The position numbers were made by a program, and so were the translations under genes. A DNA stretch of 64,000 nt from Haliscomenobacter sp. Its GTDB lineage: Bacteria > Bacteroidota > Bacteroidia > Chitinophagales > Saprospiraceae. The notes under the pieces are model-generated. The model did not search any database, was not told the DNA's origin, and was given only the letters and a program-made list of their open reading frames with translations. Below are positions 27,264 to 36,414 of this stretch, in pieces. The stretch spans positions 62,001 through 126,000 of the forward strand of contig JADJHZ010000006.1 of assembly GCA_016707205.1 (NCBI GenBank). The letters are read 5' to 3'. The stretch's first letter is position 1. Each line of letters starts with the position of its first letter.

Positions 27264-29819
27264 ATGAAAAAACACCTTTCCTTTTTCGGGATTTTGTTCC
27301 CCCTGCTTTTCGGAGCATTGATGCTTCAAGCGCAACCCGGTAGTCGCCCCTCCGGACAGATGAAACCTGGCGCAACGGAAAGCGCCGACACCACCGCAAA
27401 AGACAAAAAGCCTGCGGTTCCAAAGACTTTCAAAGACTTTGTCACAGACAAAGCGGTATCCATGGCCGGGATGCTCACCACCCATAAAGTGGACGACAAA
27501 TTCTATTTTGAGATTCCCGAGTCGCTGTTTGGCAGGGAGATTATTGCCATTACCCGCATTTCCCAGACGCCCGATGGCGCCGGATATGGCGGCGAACAAG
27601 CCAACCAGCAGGTGTTCCGTTTTGAAAAGGGCCCCTCGAACAACGTGTTCATTCGGGTCGTTTCGCATGTGAATACGGCGACCGACACTACCCAGCCGAT
27701 TGCCAAAGCCGTCCGAATTTCAAACACCGAGCCGATTGCCGCCGCTTTTGAAATCAAAGCCTCGAAAAAAGACACGTCCGTTCTGATTGAAGTAGGCGAA
27801 TTTTTTAATGGCGACAACCAGGTTTTTGCACTGCCGCCCAGTACCAAGCAGCGTTACAAGCTCAATGCCATCCAAAAAGACCGTTCCTATATCGTTTCCC
27901 AAAAGGCTTTTCCCATTAATGTCGAGGTACGCAGCGTCAAGACGTTCACCGTCACGCCCCCGAGCCCTGCCGGCGGAGGGTCGGCTACCCCTTCGAGATC
28001 TGTCGACCTGAGCGCAGGAGTAGCCGCCGGCGTAGTGACCTTTGAAATGAACACCTCTATGGTGCTGCTACCGGAGACCCCCATGAAAAGGCGCTTGTTC
28101 GATCCAAGGGTCGGTATTTTTGCCTCCCGGGCCACCGTGTACGACGACAATTCCCAACGGGTAGATGAGGAAGTATTTACCGACCGGTGGCGGTTGGAGG
28201 CTAAAAACGCCCAGGATGCAGCCCGTCAGCAGCGCGGCGAGCTGATTGAACCGGCCAAACCCATCGTTTTCTATATTGATCCAGCCACTCCGCACAAATG
28301 GCGCACTTACCTCAAACAGGGCGTCGAAGACTGGCAGGTAGCCTTTGAACAAGCAGGGTGGAAAAACGCCATTCTCGCGGAAGATTGGCCGGAAAACGAT
28401 CCCAATATGAGCCTGGAAGATGCCCGGTATTCGGTCATCCGGTATTTTGCTTCCGATATCGAAAATGCCTACGGGCCAAACGTTACCGACCCGCGTTCCG
28501 GTGAAGTGATCGAAAGCCATATCGGCTGGTACCACAATGTGATGAAATTGCTCAAGCGCTGGTATACCACCCAAACGGCCGCCGTGGACCCCAAGGCTCG
28601 CGCAACCAAATTCAGCGACGAACTCATGGGGCAATTGGTCCGCTTTGTTTCGTCGCACGAGGTTGGGCATACCATCGGCTTACGCCATAATTTTGGGGCC
28701 AGCCACGCCACTCCGGTAGAAAAACTACGGGATAAAGCGTTCATCGCCGCCAACGGCCATACCACTTCTATTATGGACTACGCCCGGTTCAACTACGTAG
28801 CCCAACCCGAAGACGGCGTGACCGACTTCTTTCCCCGGATCGGAGACTACGACAAATGGGCTATCGAATGGAATTACAAGCCCATCTACAATACGGCTGA
28901 CGCTGAGGAGGACAAGAAGATTCTCAACAAATGGTACCTCGAAAAAGTAGTCCCTAACCCACGCCTTCGGTTCATTACCGAATCGAGCCCGGTCGACCCC
29001 AGAGCGCAAAGCGAGGACCTGGGCGATAACTCCATGCTCGCTTCGGAATATGGCATCAAGAACCTCCAGCGCATTTTACCTAATGTCGTCGAATGGGCAA
29101 AAGAAGAAGCCGAAGACTACGAAATGGCTGAAGAAATGTACGGCGATGTGGTTGCCCAATATCGCCGGTATATCGGCCACGTAACCAAATGGGTCGGCGG
29201 TATCTACGAGACCCCCAAGACCTATGAAGAGCAAGGGGTGGTTTACGAACCCGCTCCGAAGGATATGCAAAAAAGCGCGGTGGCCTGGCTGAACAAGCAC
29301 GTTTTCCAAACGCCTACGTGGCTGATCGATCCCAAAATCCTCACCCTCATCACCAATGATCTTGGGGTAAACTCCCTGGCGCAGGTACAGGAATCCGCCA
29401 TCAACAACCTGCACAATACCAGCAGATTACAGCGGTTGATTGAAGCAAAATCCGCTTATCCCAATGCCTATGGGCTGGAAGATCTGTACACCGAGCTTAA
29501 AAACGGCATTTGGTCGGAATTAAAAGGTAGCCAGCCTGTTTCTGTCCACCGCCGCAACCTGCAGCGGATCTACGTTGAGAAACTCCTTAGCATGCTCGAA
29601 CCTGTATCAGCGCCTCCCGCAGCCGCCTCCCCCTTTGGAGCGGCGACCCCTACCATAGACCCAATGAAGACCGATATCATCGCTATTACCCGGGCCACCC
29701 TAAATGAGTTGCACGGAGAATTGAAAGCGAAAGCCAAATCGGCTTCCGACAAAATGACGCGCTACCACTACGAGGATTGCGTCATGAGGCTGGAAAAAGG
29801 GCTGGGACTGGACGATTGA
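27264..29819 (+). CDS. Zinc-dependent metalloprotease, DUF5117/DUF5118 type
   Basis: An 851-residue exported protein (signal peptide ending near LQAQPG). It carries the metzincin motif HEVGHTIGLRH (HExxHxxGxxH) with the first His at residue 465, followed by SIMDYARFNYVAQPED, which contains the expected Met-turn. The N-terminal region (KTFKDFVTDKAVSMAGMLTTHKVDDKFYFEIP) is the DUF5118/5117 part of this Bacteroidota-rich family. The motif predicts zinc-dependent peptide hydrolysis outside the cytoplasm; substrates are unknown. It ends 14 bp before a perfect 52-bp palindrome. Confidence 0.92.
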   Translation: MKKHLSFFGILFPLLFGALMLQAQPGSRPSGQMKPGATESADTTAKDKKPAVPKTFKDFVTDKAVSMAGMLTTHKVDDKFYFEIPESLFGREIIAITRISQTPDGAGYGGEQANQQVFRFEKGPSNNVFIRVVSHVNTATDTTQPIAKAVRISNTEPIAAAFEIKASKKDTSVLIEVGEFFNGDNQVFALPPSTKQRYKLNAIQKDRSYIVSQKAFPINVEVRSVKTFTVTPPSPAGGGSATPSRSVDLSAGVAAGVVTFEMNTSMVLLPETPMKRRLFDPRVGIFASRATVYDDNSQRVDEEVFTDRWRLEAKNAQDAARQQRGELIEPAKPIVFYIDPATPHKWRTYLKQGVEDWQVAFEQAGWKNAILAEDWPENDPNMSLEDARYSVIRYFASDIENAYGPNVTDPRSGEVIESHIGWYHNVMKLLKRWYTTQTAAVDPKARATKFSDELMGQLVRFVSSHEVGHTIGLRHNFGASHATPVEKLRDKAFIAANGHTTSIMDYARFNYVAQPEDGVTDFFPRIGDYDKWAIEWNYKPIYNTADAEEDKKILNKWYLEKVVPNPRLRFITESSPVDPRAQSEDLGDNSMLASEYGIKNLQRILPNVVEWAKEEAEDYEMAEEMYGDVVAQYRRYIGHVTKWVGGIYETPKTYEEQGVVYEPAPKDMQKSAVAWLNKHVFQTPTWLIDPKILTLITNDLGVNSLAQVQESAINNLHNTSRLQRLIEAKSAYPNAYGLEDLYTELKNGIWSELKGSQPVSVHRRNLQRIYVEKLLSMLEPVSAPPAAASPFGAATPTIDPMKTDIIAITRATLNELHGELKAKAKSASDKMTRYHYEDCVMRLEKGLGLDD

Positions 29820-29823
29820 TTTT

Positions 29824-29886
29824 TAGGCATAAGGCGAAGGGTGTAAGGCGAAAGGCAATTGCCTTTCGCCTTACACCCTTCGCCCT
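29824..29886. repeat. Perfect 52-bp palindrome built of heptamers
   Basis: Arms 29833-29858 and 29859-29884 are exactly complementary with no loop. Each arm is also a run of 7-nt units (AAGGCGA, AGGGTGT, AAGGCGA, AAGGCAA and their complements). It lies between convergent genes and overlaps the last four codons and stop (29871-29873) of the Ldh-family gene. It could end both transcripts but has no T-tract. Confidence 0.85.
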
Positions 29887-30854
29887 TTAGCCAGCAGGGC
29901 ATGGTATAGCTTATCTTCAATTTCCAACACCCCGGATGTGGCTGCCTGAGCCGCCATTCGGTTTCCGCGTTCGCCAGGCAAAAATATTTCCTCCAATCCG
30001 GGCATTTTTTCCGCGCTTTTAACCCGGGCCACAAAGGCGTTCATAGATTGAATAAACGTTTGCGGATCCCCGAACAAACGGGGATGAAAACACAGGATCA
30101 GGTTGCCCCAATCCCCTTTTCCCAGGCCGAGGAAAGAAGCGCCAATGAGCGGGCCGGTCAATACCTCGATCATAAAGGACAATCCCGAACCCTTGTGGTT
30201 TCCAAATGGAAGAATCGCCCCTTTCAAAGCAGATTCGGGGTCAAGGGTCTCCTCGCCTGCCGGGTTTATGGCAATACCTGGAGGCAGAGGGGCGCCTGCT
30301 AAAAGGGATTCCATCACGCCAAACCAAGCCATGGAAGCGGTCGCCATATCCAGCACAATTGGCCCCGCATCGGAAGGAATACCGATGGCTATCGGATTGG
30401 TCCCAAAAAGCGGTTCCTTCGCCCCAGCCGGGGCTACGGCTGGAAAAGAACCTGAAAATACCATTCCTATTAGTCCAGCCTCCGCCATCTTTTTGGCATA
30501 AAACCCAATCGCGCCGGTAGACGATGCGGTATTCCGGGTAGCAATAAAGGAAACTCCCAGACCGGACGCTTTTTCAATTGCCCGAGACGTTGCTTCTTGC
30601 ATGACGACCATCCCCAGGTGTTGTCCGCCATCAATAACCTGAGAAACAGGCGTTTCGAAAACAGTTTTAACCAGGCCGTCAGATGGAGGCCGGGAAAGAC
30701 CTTTGCCCGTCAGTTTTACTACGCCCTGGTTATTCCCCCGGCATTGGGCATACATGAGGACCGGGAGGGTCAGCTCTATTTCCTTTTCCGAAAACCCTTC
30801 CTGTAAAAGGATCCCTGTTACCAGTTCTTCCAGCGCTTTTAATCCGACTTGCAT
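29871..30854 (-). CDS. Ldh/YlbC-family NAD(P)-dependent oxidoreductase
   Basis: A 327-residue member of the malate/L-sulfolactate/ureidoglycolate dehydrogenase family (type-2 malate dehydrogenase fold, not Rossmann). Visible features: RGNNQGVVKL near residue 34, the substrate-region GSFPAVAPAGAKEPLFGTNPIAIGIP (here split by my reading at about residues 135-160), LDMATASMAWFGV and GNHKGSGLSFMIEVLTG near residue 217. These enzymes reduce 2-oxo acids with NAD(P)H in the cytoplasm; which acid is used cannot be told. The last codons lie inside a palindromic repeat. Confidence 0.87.
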   Translation of the reverse strand: MQVGLKALEELVTGILLQEGFSEKEIELTLPVLMYAQCRGNNQGVVKLTGKGLSRPPSDGLVKTVFETPVSQVIDGGQHLGMVVMQEATSRAIEKASGLGVSFIATRNTASSTGAIGFYAKKMAEAGLIGMVFSGSFPAVAPAGAKEPLFGTNPIAIGIPSDAGPIVLDMATASMAWFGVMESLLAGAPLPPGIAINPAGEETLDPESALKGAILPFGNHKGSGLSFMIEVLTGPLIGASFLGLGKGDWGNLILCFHPRLFGDPQTFIQSMNAFVARVKSAEKMPGLEEIFLPGERGNRMAAQAATSGVLEIEDKLYHALLAKGRRV

Positions 30855-30961
30855 GGATACTATTTAACTTTTTTGTTCTGAACATGACATCATTCGGCAC
30901 AATTCATTTCCCATTTTTAAAGGAAGGGAAGGGAGAAAATGACGGACTTTCCTTTAGGGAT

Positions 30962-31909
30962 TCACACAAGCACCTCCAACCGGCCCGGAAGGGTTTCGAT
31001 CTCCACGCGGAATACATCGGAAAAAGGAATTTCCCCGTCCATTTCGACAATCAACGGACGAGGGGAAGCAATCGAAAGGAGGGCGCCGCGAAACCACTGG
31101 AGCATCGGGTCGTTGATGTGACTCCCTTTCATCATTAAAGGAATTTTCTGGAGAATGGTCCACTGGTTTATTCTTTTGGCGATCATCATATCCAGCACGC
31201 CATCCTGCACATCGGCCTGAGGGCAGACCCAAAAAGCGCGGCCGAAACACCGGCCATTCATGATAGCCACCATGCTCGACTGAAGCGTAATTTCTTCCTG
31301 CTCATCTACCTGTATCTTTAAATCCAGGAGGGGATATTTCCAAAGCGTTTTCAGGACGGCAGCCAGATAGCCCAAAAAACCGGTAAAAAAGCGGGGAATC
31401 GTCGTAAAATTAAACGCTGCATGCGCACTGAACCCCAGGTTAACCCCATTCACAAAATAGCGATGCCCCACTTCGGACCCGTCCTGATGGAAAGCCCGCA
31501 GACTACCCACGTCCACCTGATGCAGTTTGCCGGAGGCGATCCTGGCCACCGCCACCGCCCAGGAATACCCTTGCTGACCTATCGCGGGTAAGGGCGGAAG
31601 CATTTTGATGAAATCGTCGCCATTGCCTACCGGGATGATCCCCAAAGGGATCGGAGCGTTTTTTCCCGAAGCCTGGAGCACCCCATTGGCTACTTCGTGG
31701 ACGGTTCCGTCCCCTCCAACCGCTACAACAGCCTGGAAACCGCGCCTCACGGCCTCCATAGCCAGATCTTTGGCGTGCAAAGGCGCATTCGTTGTTTTAA
31801 TTTCCACATCCAGGCCGTGCGCCAGCAAGCTTTGATAGATCTGCGGCCACAATGTTTTGGCCTTACCTCTTCCTGCTTGCGGATTGTAAATCACAAATAA
31901 ACGATGCAT
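30962..31909 (-). CDS. Diacylglycerol kinase-family lipid kinase (YegS/DgkB-like)
   Basis: A 315-residue protein beginning MHRLFVIYNPQAGRGKA. The nucleotide-binding motif GGDGTVHEVANG (about residues 57-68) and the preceding VIYNP...GRGKA strand-loop identify the DAGK catalytic domain. It phosphorylates a lipid such as diacylglycerol; the exact lipid is unknown. A C-terminal beta-sandwich domain (DGVLDMMIAKRI) is typical. I chose the ATG at 31909; an upstream frame extension of about 80 residues contains a hydrophobic stretch but no family similarity and covers the candidate small-RNA locus. Confidence 0.88.
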   Translation of the reverse strand: MHRLFVIYNPQAGRGKAKTLWPQIYQSLLAHGLDVEIKTTNAPLHAKDLAMEAVRRGFQAVVAVGGDGTVHEVANGVLQASGKNAPIPLGIIPVGNGDDFIKMLPPLPAIGQQGYSWAVAVARIASGKLHQVDVGSLRAFHQDGSEVGHRYFVNGVNLGFSAHAAFNFTTIPRFFTGFLGYLAAVLKTLWKYPLLDLKIQVDEQEEITLQSSMVAIMNGRCFGRAFWVCPQADVQDGVLDMMIAKRINQWTILQKIPLMMKGSHINDPMLQWFRGALLSIASPRPLIVEMDGEIPFSDVFRVEIETLPGRLEVLV

Positions 31910-32035
31910 TTCATCCAAAGGTTTTCGGTGTTCCGATAGAAAATCAGCGACAAACAACAAAAAAATATCCAAATAAAAATTGGCAATGCTTATTCCGGCA
32001 GCAATAAACAACGTTTCCGCAATTTTTTTAAAATT

Positions 32036-32069
32036 TTTATGTCTGTTAAGGAAAAATGTCCTACCTTTC
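32036..32069 (+). promoter_or_regulatory. Candidate promoter of an orphan transcript
   Basis: A TTTATG box (32036-32041), 20 nt, then TACCTTTC (32062-32069), one mismatch from TAnnTTTG. It points into the spacer between the divergent lipid kinase and lolD. Confidence 0.45.
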
Positions 32070-32075
32070 GAGCGA

Positions 32076-32168
32076 AGATTAACATTAATCCAAGCTTTTT
32101 TAGATCCTTCATAATAACAGTCGGGTGATTTCTTACAAGAGCGAAGCAATTATGCCTTCGCTCTTTTT
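32076..32168 (+). ncRNA. Candidate small RNA upstream of lolD
   Basis: The interval between a plausible promoter (32036-32069) and a classical terminator (32137-32170) would give an RNA of about 90-95 nt. It holds no convincing ORF (its only ATG is in the terminator loop). No plus-strand gene ends upstream, so the terminator is otherwise unexplained. The lolD promoter lies wholly downstream, so this is a separate unit or a strongly attenuated leader. I recognise no Rfam family. Confidence 0.45.
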
Positions 32169-32170
32169 CT
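32137..32170 (+). terminator. Classical Rho-independent terminator
   Basis: A 10-bp perfect stem AAGAGCGAAG (32137-32146) with CTTCGCTCTT (32156-32165), 9-nt loop, followed by TTTCTTT. This is the most canonical intrinsic terminator in the window. Confidence 0.8.
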
Positions 32171-32204
32171 TTCCCGGCATTCCAAGAGAATTTAGGGCCC
32201 AGAT

Positions 32205-32235
32205 TTTGGCGGCGCCGGGAAGGGTTGTATTTTCG
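32205..32235 (+). promoter_or_regulatory. lolD promoter
   Basis: TTTG (32205-32208), 19 nt, TATTTTCG (32228-32235). The start of transcription would fall about 8-10 bp before the GTG at 32251, which decides that start codon over upstream ATGs. Confidence 0.6.
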
Positions 32236-32250
32236 CCCAAAACCCACACA

Positions 32251-32920
32251 GTGATTCAAGCAAACGGAATTCATAAATCATACGGAAAATTGCACGTTCT
32301 CAAAGGGGTCGATATTGAGATCGGACGCGCGGAGATTGTCGCCATCGTTGGCAAATCGGGGGCGGGCAAAAGCACCCTGCTGCATATCCTAGGCACGCTT
32401 GACCAGGCGGACAAAGGCGAGATCCGCATCGACGGGGAAGCTGTCGCCCAACTGAGTTCCACCCGTCTGGCTGCTTTCCGAAACAAACATATTGGGTTTA
32501 TCTTTCAATTTCACCACCTGCTGCCCGAGTTTACCGCGCTGGAAAATGTGTGCATTCCAGCCTTTATCGGCGGGCAAACTGAGGCAGTCGCCGAACCCCG
32601 GGCCAAAGAGCTGCTGGATTACCTCGGGTTGGGGGACCGATTCAGCCACAAACCCGGTCAGCTTTCCGGCGGCGAGCAACAACGCGTTGCAGTAGCCCGG
32701 GCATTGGTCAACCAACCTTCTGTGGTGTTTGCAGACGAGCCTTCCGGAAACCTGGACTCCGTTTCTTCCCAGGAATTGCATCAGCTCTTGTTTAGCCTTC
32801 GAAAAGATTTCGGACAAACGTTTGTCATCGTCACCCATAATACCGAACTAGCCTCGAATGAGCGACCGGCGGCTTGAAATGAAAGACGGGAAACTGCTTT
32901 CCGAACCGCCCTTGCTCTGA
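32251..32920 (+). CDS. lolD: Lipoprotein-releasing ABC transporter ATPase LolD (frameshifted 3' end)
   Basis: LolD is the ATPase of the LolCDE complex that moves lipoproteins from the inner membrane to LolA. The product (about 223 residues) has Walker A GKSGAGKST (34-42), the Q-loop FQFHHLLPEFTALENV, signature LSGGEQQR, Walker B VVFADEPSGNLDS and H-loop VTHN. Start GTG 32251 gives MIQANGIHKSYG and follows a consensus promoter. The frame then shifts: after ELAS an extra A at 32857-32858 gives an early stop at 32877, whereas the +1 frame continues MSDRRLEMKDGKLL, the expected family end, to 32920. A MacB-type ATPase is the main alternative. No LolC/E partner is adjacent. Confidence 0.87.
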
Positions 32921-32932
32921 CCCTCTTTTTCG

Positions 32933-33108
32933 TAGATAGACGTTGGATGTTAGCCTTCAGACCTTAACAAAAACGCCCAGGTATGCGGGCACACCCTACT
33001 GGACAGCCAACTTCTTTTACCTCTTTTCAACTCCGCTCGGGCTCAACGTAAATTTTTAACGCCCAACGCCCAAGGTCAAACGTCTAATCTCTAATGTTGA
33101 AATGTTAA
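32933..33108. repeat. Heptamer arrays flanking the lolD-TPR spacer
   Basis: Left arm: ACGTTGG, ATGTTAG, CCTTCAG, ACCTTAA in register (32940-32967). Right arm: eight units ending in AA (33053-33108), including two CGCCCAA, CGTCTAA and TCTCTAA. TAGACGTT and AACGTCTA are complementary between arms. About 85 bp of unremarkable sequence lies between the arms. Confidence 0.65.
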
Positions 33109-33215
33109 AATTTCATAAATTGGGCAAAGAAAAGCAATGTCCGCCCCTTGCTGTATAGTTATTGGTTCAGTATAGTCTGATTCTCAACCAACTTTTGAAA
33201 ACAATACACCTGAAT

Positions 33216-36200
33216 ATGCTTTCCAGAAGTATCCTTTTCCTGCTTTTTTTGTTCCTGGGATCGGCCTCCGTCCAGGGCCAGCAAACGTCCGTATATACGG
33301 ATGCCCAAAAAGCGTTCAAGCAAGGCCTGCAGTTTTATGAAAACGGCCTGCTCGCTAAAGCCAAGCGGGAGTTTCAAAAAACCACCGACCTGCTGCTGCC
33401 GGTCAATGAGGCGGAAGCCGGCATGCTGCGCACGCAGGCGCAATTGTACCAGGCCAAATGCGCTGTTCAACTCGAACTGAAAGACGGGGAAGCCACGACC
33501 CTGAATTTTATCCGCTCCATGCGCCCCGATCCGGAGTACCAGCAGGCGCTGGTCGATATGGGAGACTTCTATTTCAACAACCGCCGGTATGAGGAAGCCC
33601 TTGATTACTATGCGGAAATTCCCGCCTCCGGCCTCCCCAGAGATCAAATGGCCCAGGTGCGTTTCCGGCAAGGATATGCCCATTTCGCAAAGAAAGAATA
33701 CACCGCTGCCAAATCCTATCTTAGAGATATTAGCGCAGACGCCGAGTCGGAGTACTATGCACCTTCCAATTATTACCTGGGGCTCTGTTATTTTTACGAG
33801 GGCGATTATACCCAGGCCTACCGGTCGTTCAGCGTCGTTGAAAAAGTGCCGGAGTACAAAAACGAACTGCCCTACATTCAGGCCCAGATTCTTTTTGCCC
33901 AAAGAAAGTTTGACGAAGTCATCGCCAAAGTCGGCCCGCTCACCAACGATCCGCGTGCCAACAACCTGAAAGAAATCCGTCAGATCGTAGGGCAGGCTTA
34001 TTTTGAAAAAGGAGACTACAAAAACGCGTTACCGCACCTCGAGTATTACGCCTCCCGGTCCAGCAAGCTTCGGGAAGAAGAGCTTTATCAAGTGGGTTTT
34101 GGTCAATACCAGGAAAAGAAATACCAGGAAGCGATCCGAAATCTCAAACCGCTTTCCACCGCCAATTCCCCTATCGGGCAGAACGCGATGTTCTATCTGG
34201 CGAACTGCTACCTCCAACTTGGCGACAAGAACAACGCCCTCGCTGCCCTCGGAACGGCCAAGCGGCTTAACTACGATCCCGTTCTGCAGGAGGACGCCCT
34301 GTTCAACCACGCCAAACTGGCCTACGAGCTCAACCTGCCCCGCGAAGCGGCCAATGGCCTCCAGGAGATTCAGCCCAACTCCCGCTATTATGGCCAGGCT
34401 CAGCAGTTGTTAAGCGAAGTACTGCTTAGTTACCGCGATTACCAGCAGGCGCTGACCATCATAGAAGAAATGATGAAAACCAACCGCACCCCCCAGCTTA
34501 CCCTTACCTACCAAAAAGTAGCGCTGAATCGCGGGATCCAGTTGTTGCAAAACAACGACCCTGCAGGTGCAAGGCCCTTCTTCCAAAAGGCGGTGGATAA
34601 CCCGGCAGATCCGAAATTACAGGCTGTCGGGCTCTTCTGGTTGGGCGACGTAGCCAACCGTCTGGAGCAGTACCAGGAAAGCATGCAGTACATCGACCGG
34701 TTTCTGACGGCTTCCAGAAGCCTGAGCGACCTCCCCGATGAGGCAAATACGATTACCGCCAGCTACCTACAGGGATACAACCACTTGAAAACCAATAATT
34801 TCGACCGATCCCGCTCCTTCTTTCAGGCAGCGGTGGACGGAATATCGCGCAACCGGCGTTTTATCACCAACACCCAAATAACCAACGAATTGCTTGGGGA
34901 CGCTACCATGCGGCTCGGAGACGCCTACTTCCGCATCAACCAGTATAACAGCGCTGCCCAATATTACGACGAGGTGATTAACAAGCGCTATGCGGGCTAT
35001 GATTACGCCATTTTCCAGAAAGCCATTATCGAAGGGTTGCGCGGCCGGAAAACAGAGGAGATCATTGCATTGGAGCGCCTGGAAAAAGAATTTCCCAATT
35101 CCGAGTACACCGACGACGCCCTGCTGCGGTTAGGCACGACCTACCAGGAAATCGGCAAGCTCAGCCAGGCGATTGACCCGCTGCGAACGCTGACCACCAA
35201 ATATCGAAATAAGTCGCCCCTCGTCAACCAAGCCCTGTTGCAGCTTGGCCTCATCACCTACAACATGGGCAATTACGAAGGCGCCCTTAATTACTACAAG
35301 CAGGTGTTCACGAACAACCCCGAACCTTCCGAAGCCAGCCAGGCGCTCGCCGCCCTGGAAGAGATCTACATCAAAGATCTCGGCCGGCCCGGCGATTATA
35401 CCGCCTTCCTGGAAACAGTCCCAGGATACAAAGTCGACAATTACGTGCGGGATTCCATTACCTACAAAACGGCACAGATTCAGTTTGAAAACGCGGATTA
35501 CCAGCGCGCTGCCGAATCCTTCAGCAGTTATATCCGTAGTTTCCCAAAAGGGCTGAACATTATACCTGCCTATTACAACCGAGGCGAGTGCTACAGCGTA
35601 CTGCGCCAGTATACCCAGGCATTAAAAGACTACGAGACCGTAATCCAGCAGGGCGCCAGCAGATTCTTCGTCAAAGCGCTTGAAAAAGCGGCTATCATTG
35701 CCTATAACCACGAACTGGATTTCGAAAAATCCTTAAAGTTTTATTCGGAACTAGAAAAAAATGCCACTTCAGAAGATATGCTCTTCGAGGCACAACTAGG
35801 CGCTTTGCGGAGCGCTTACCGCACCAAGAACAGCGCTTCTGTTTATGGCTACGCTGCCAAAGTCAACAACAATCCAAGGGCCAACAACGCCCAGATTGCC
35901 ACGGCTAATTTTTACCTCGGAAAACTGGCATTCGATAGCCAGGATTACAACAACGCGCTCAACGGATTTCAAAAAGTAGTGCAACTTTCCGACAACGAGC
36001 AGACTGCTGAGGCGCGCTACCTGATCGCTTATATTTATTATCAGCGAAGGGATTTGAATAAAGCCCAGGAACTTTGCCTGAAAGCCAATCAGGAAAGCTC
36101 TGCTTATCCATATTGGGTGGCCAACAGCGTTTTGCTCCTCGCTGATGTCATGGCAGAAAAAGGAGACCTCTACAACGCCCGCGCCGTTTTGGAAGCCCTG

Positions 36201-36323
36201 CTTGAAAACTACAACGAAGACCAGGAACTGGTCAATAAAGCCAAGACACGGCTTGGGCAAATCAACCGGCAGATCGAACAAAGCAGCATTTTAAACAAAA
36301 GCGGATCGGAAAACCGGGATTAA
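33216..36323 (+). CDS. Large exported tetratricopeptide-repeat protein
   Basis: A 1035-residue protein with a signal peptide (start 33216; cleavage near SVQGQ) and TPR units along almost its whole length. Repeated AxxYFxxGDYxxA-like helices occur (YFNNRRYEEALDYYAEI, YFEKGDYKNALPHLEYYA, LGLITYNMGNYEGALNYYKQVF, YNRGECYSVLRQYTQALKDYE). The C terminus is Gln/Asn-rich. TPR solenoids in the periplasm serve as protein-protein scaffolds. The outer-membrane barrel gene starts 91 bp downstream, and such TPR/barrel pairs recur in Bacteroidota (from memory), so a joint envelope role is likely but unproven. Confidence 0.88.
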   Translation: MLSRSILFLLFLFLGSASVQGQQTSVYTDAQKAFKQGLQFYENGLLAKAKREFQKTTDLLLPVNEAEAGMLRTQAQLYQAKCAVQLELKDGEATTLNFIRSMRPDPEYQQALVDMGDFYFNNRRYEEALDYYAEIPASGLPRDQMAQVRFRQGYAHFAKKEYTAAKSYLRDISADAESEYYAPSNYYLGLCYFYEGDYTQAYRSFSVVEKVPEYKNELPYIQAQILFAQRKFDEVIAKVGPLTNDPRANNLKEIRQIVGQAYFEKGDYKNALPHLEYYASRSSKLREEELYQVGFGQYQEKKYQEAIRNLKPLSTANSPIGQNAMFYLANCYLQLGDKNNALAALGTAKRLNYDPVLQEDALFNHAKLAYELNLPREAANGLQEIQPNSRYYGQAQQLLSEVLLSYRDYQQALTIIEEMMKTNRTPQLTLTYQKVALNRGIQLLQNNDPAGARPFFQKAVDNPADPKLQAVGLFWLGDVANRLEQYQESMQYIDRFLTASRSLSDLPDEANTITASYLQGYNHLKTNNFDRSRSFFQAAVDGISRNRRFITNTQITNELLGDATMRLGDAYFRINQYNSAAQYYDEVINKRYAGYDYAIFQKAIIEGLRGRKTEEIIALERLEKEFPNSEYTDDALLRLGTTYQEIGKLSQAIDPLRTLTTKYRNKSPLVNQALLQLGLITYNMGNYEGALNYYKQVFTNNPEPSEASQALAALEEIYIKDLGRPGDYTAFLETVPGYKVDNYVRDSITYKTAQIQFENADYQRAAESFSSYIRSFPKGLNIIPAYYNRGECYSVLRQYTQALKDYETVIQQGASRFFVKALEKAAIIAYNHELDFEKSLKFYSELEKNATSEDMLFEAQLGALRSAYRTKNSASVYGYAAKVNNNPRANNAQIATANFYLGKLAFDSQDYNNALNGFQKVVQLSDNEQTAEARYLIAYIYYQRRDLNKAQELCLKANQESSAYPYWVANSVLLLADVMAEKGDLYNARAVLEALLENYNEDQELVNKAKTRLGQINRQIEQSSILNKSGSENRD

Positions 36324-36414
36324 GGGTAAAGTCCAATAGGTTAATGCATTTCGGGGCTACCCTAGTAAAAGAACATGCTGAAATCTTTTTCCATTAATAA
36401 CGATAATTCTATAT

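Noticed and set aside
31910..32149. N-terminal extension of the lipid kinase
   Set aside because: Not similar to the family; the AT-rich stretch holds the kinase leader and candidate small RNA locus.
32125..32250. Upstream N-terminal extension of lolD
   Set aside because: It overlaps a terminator and the lolD promoter, and its sequence has no family similarity.
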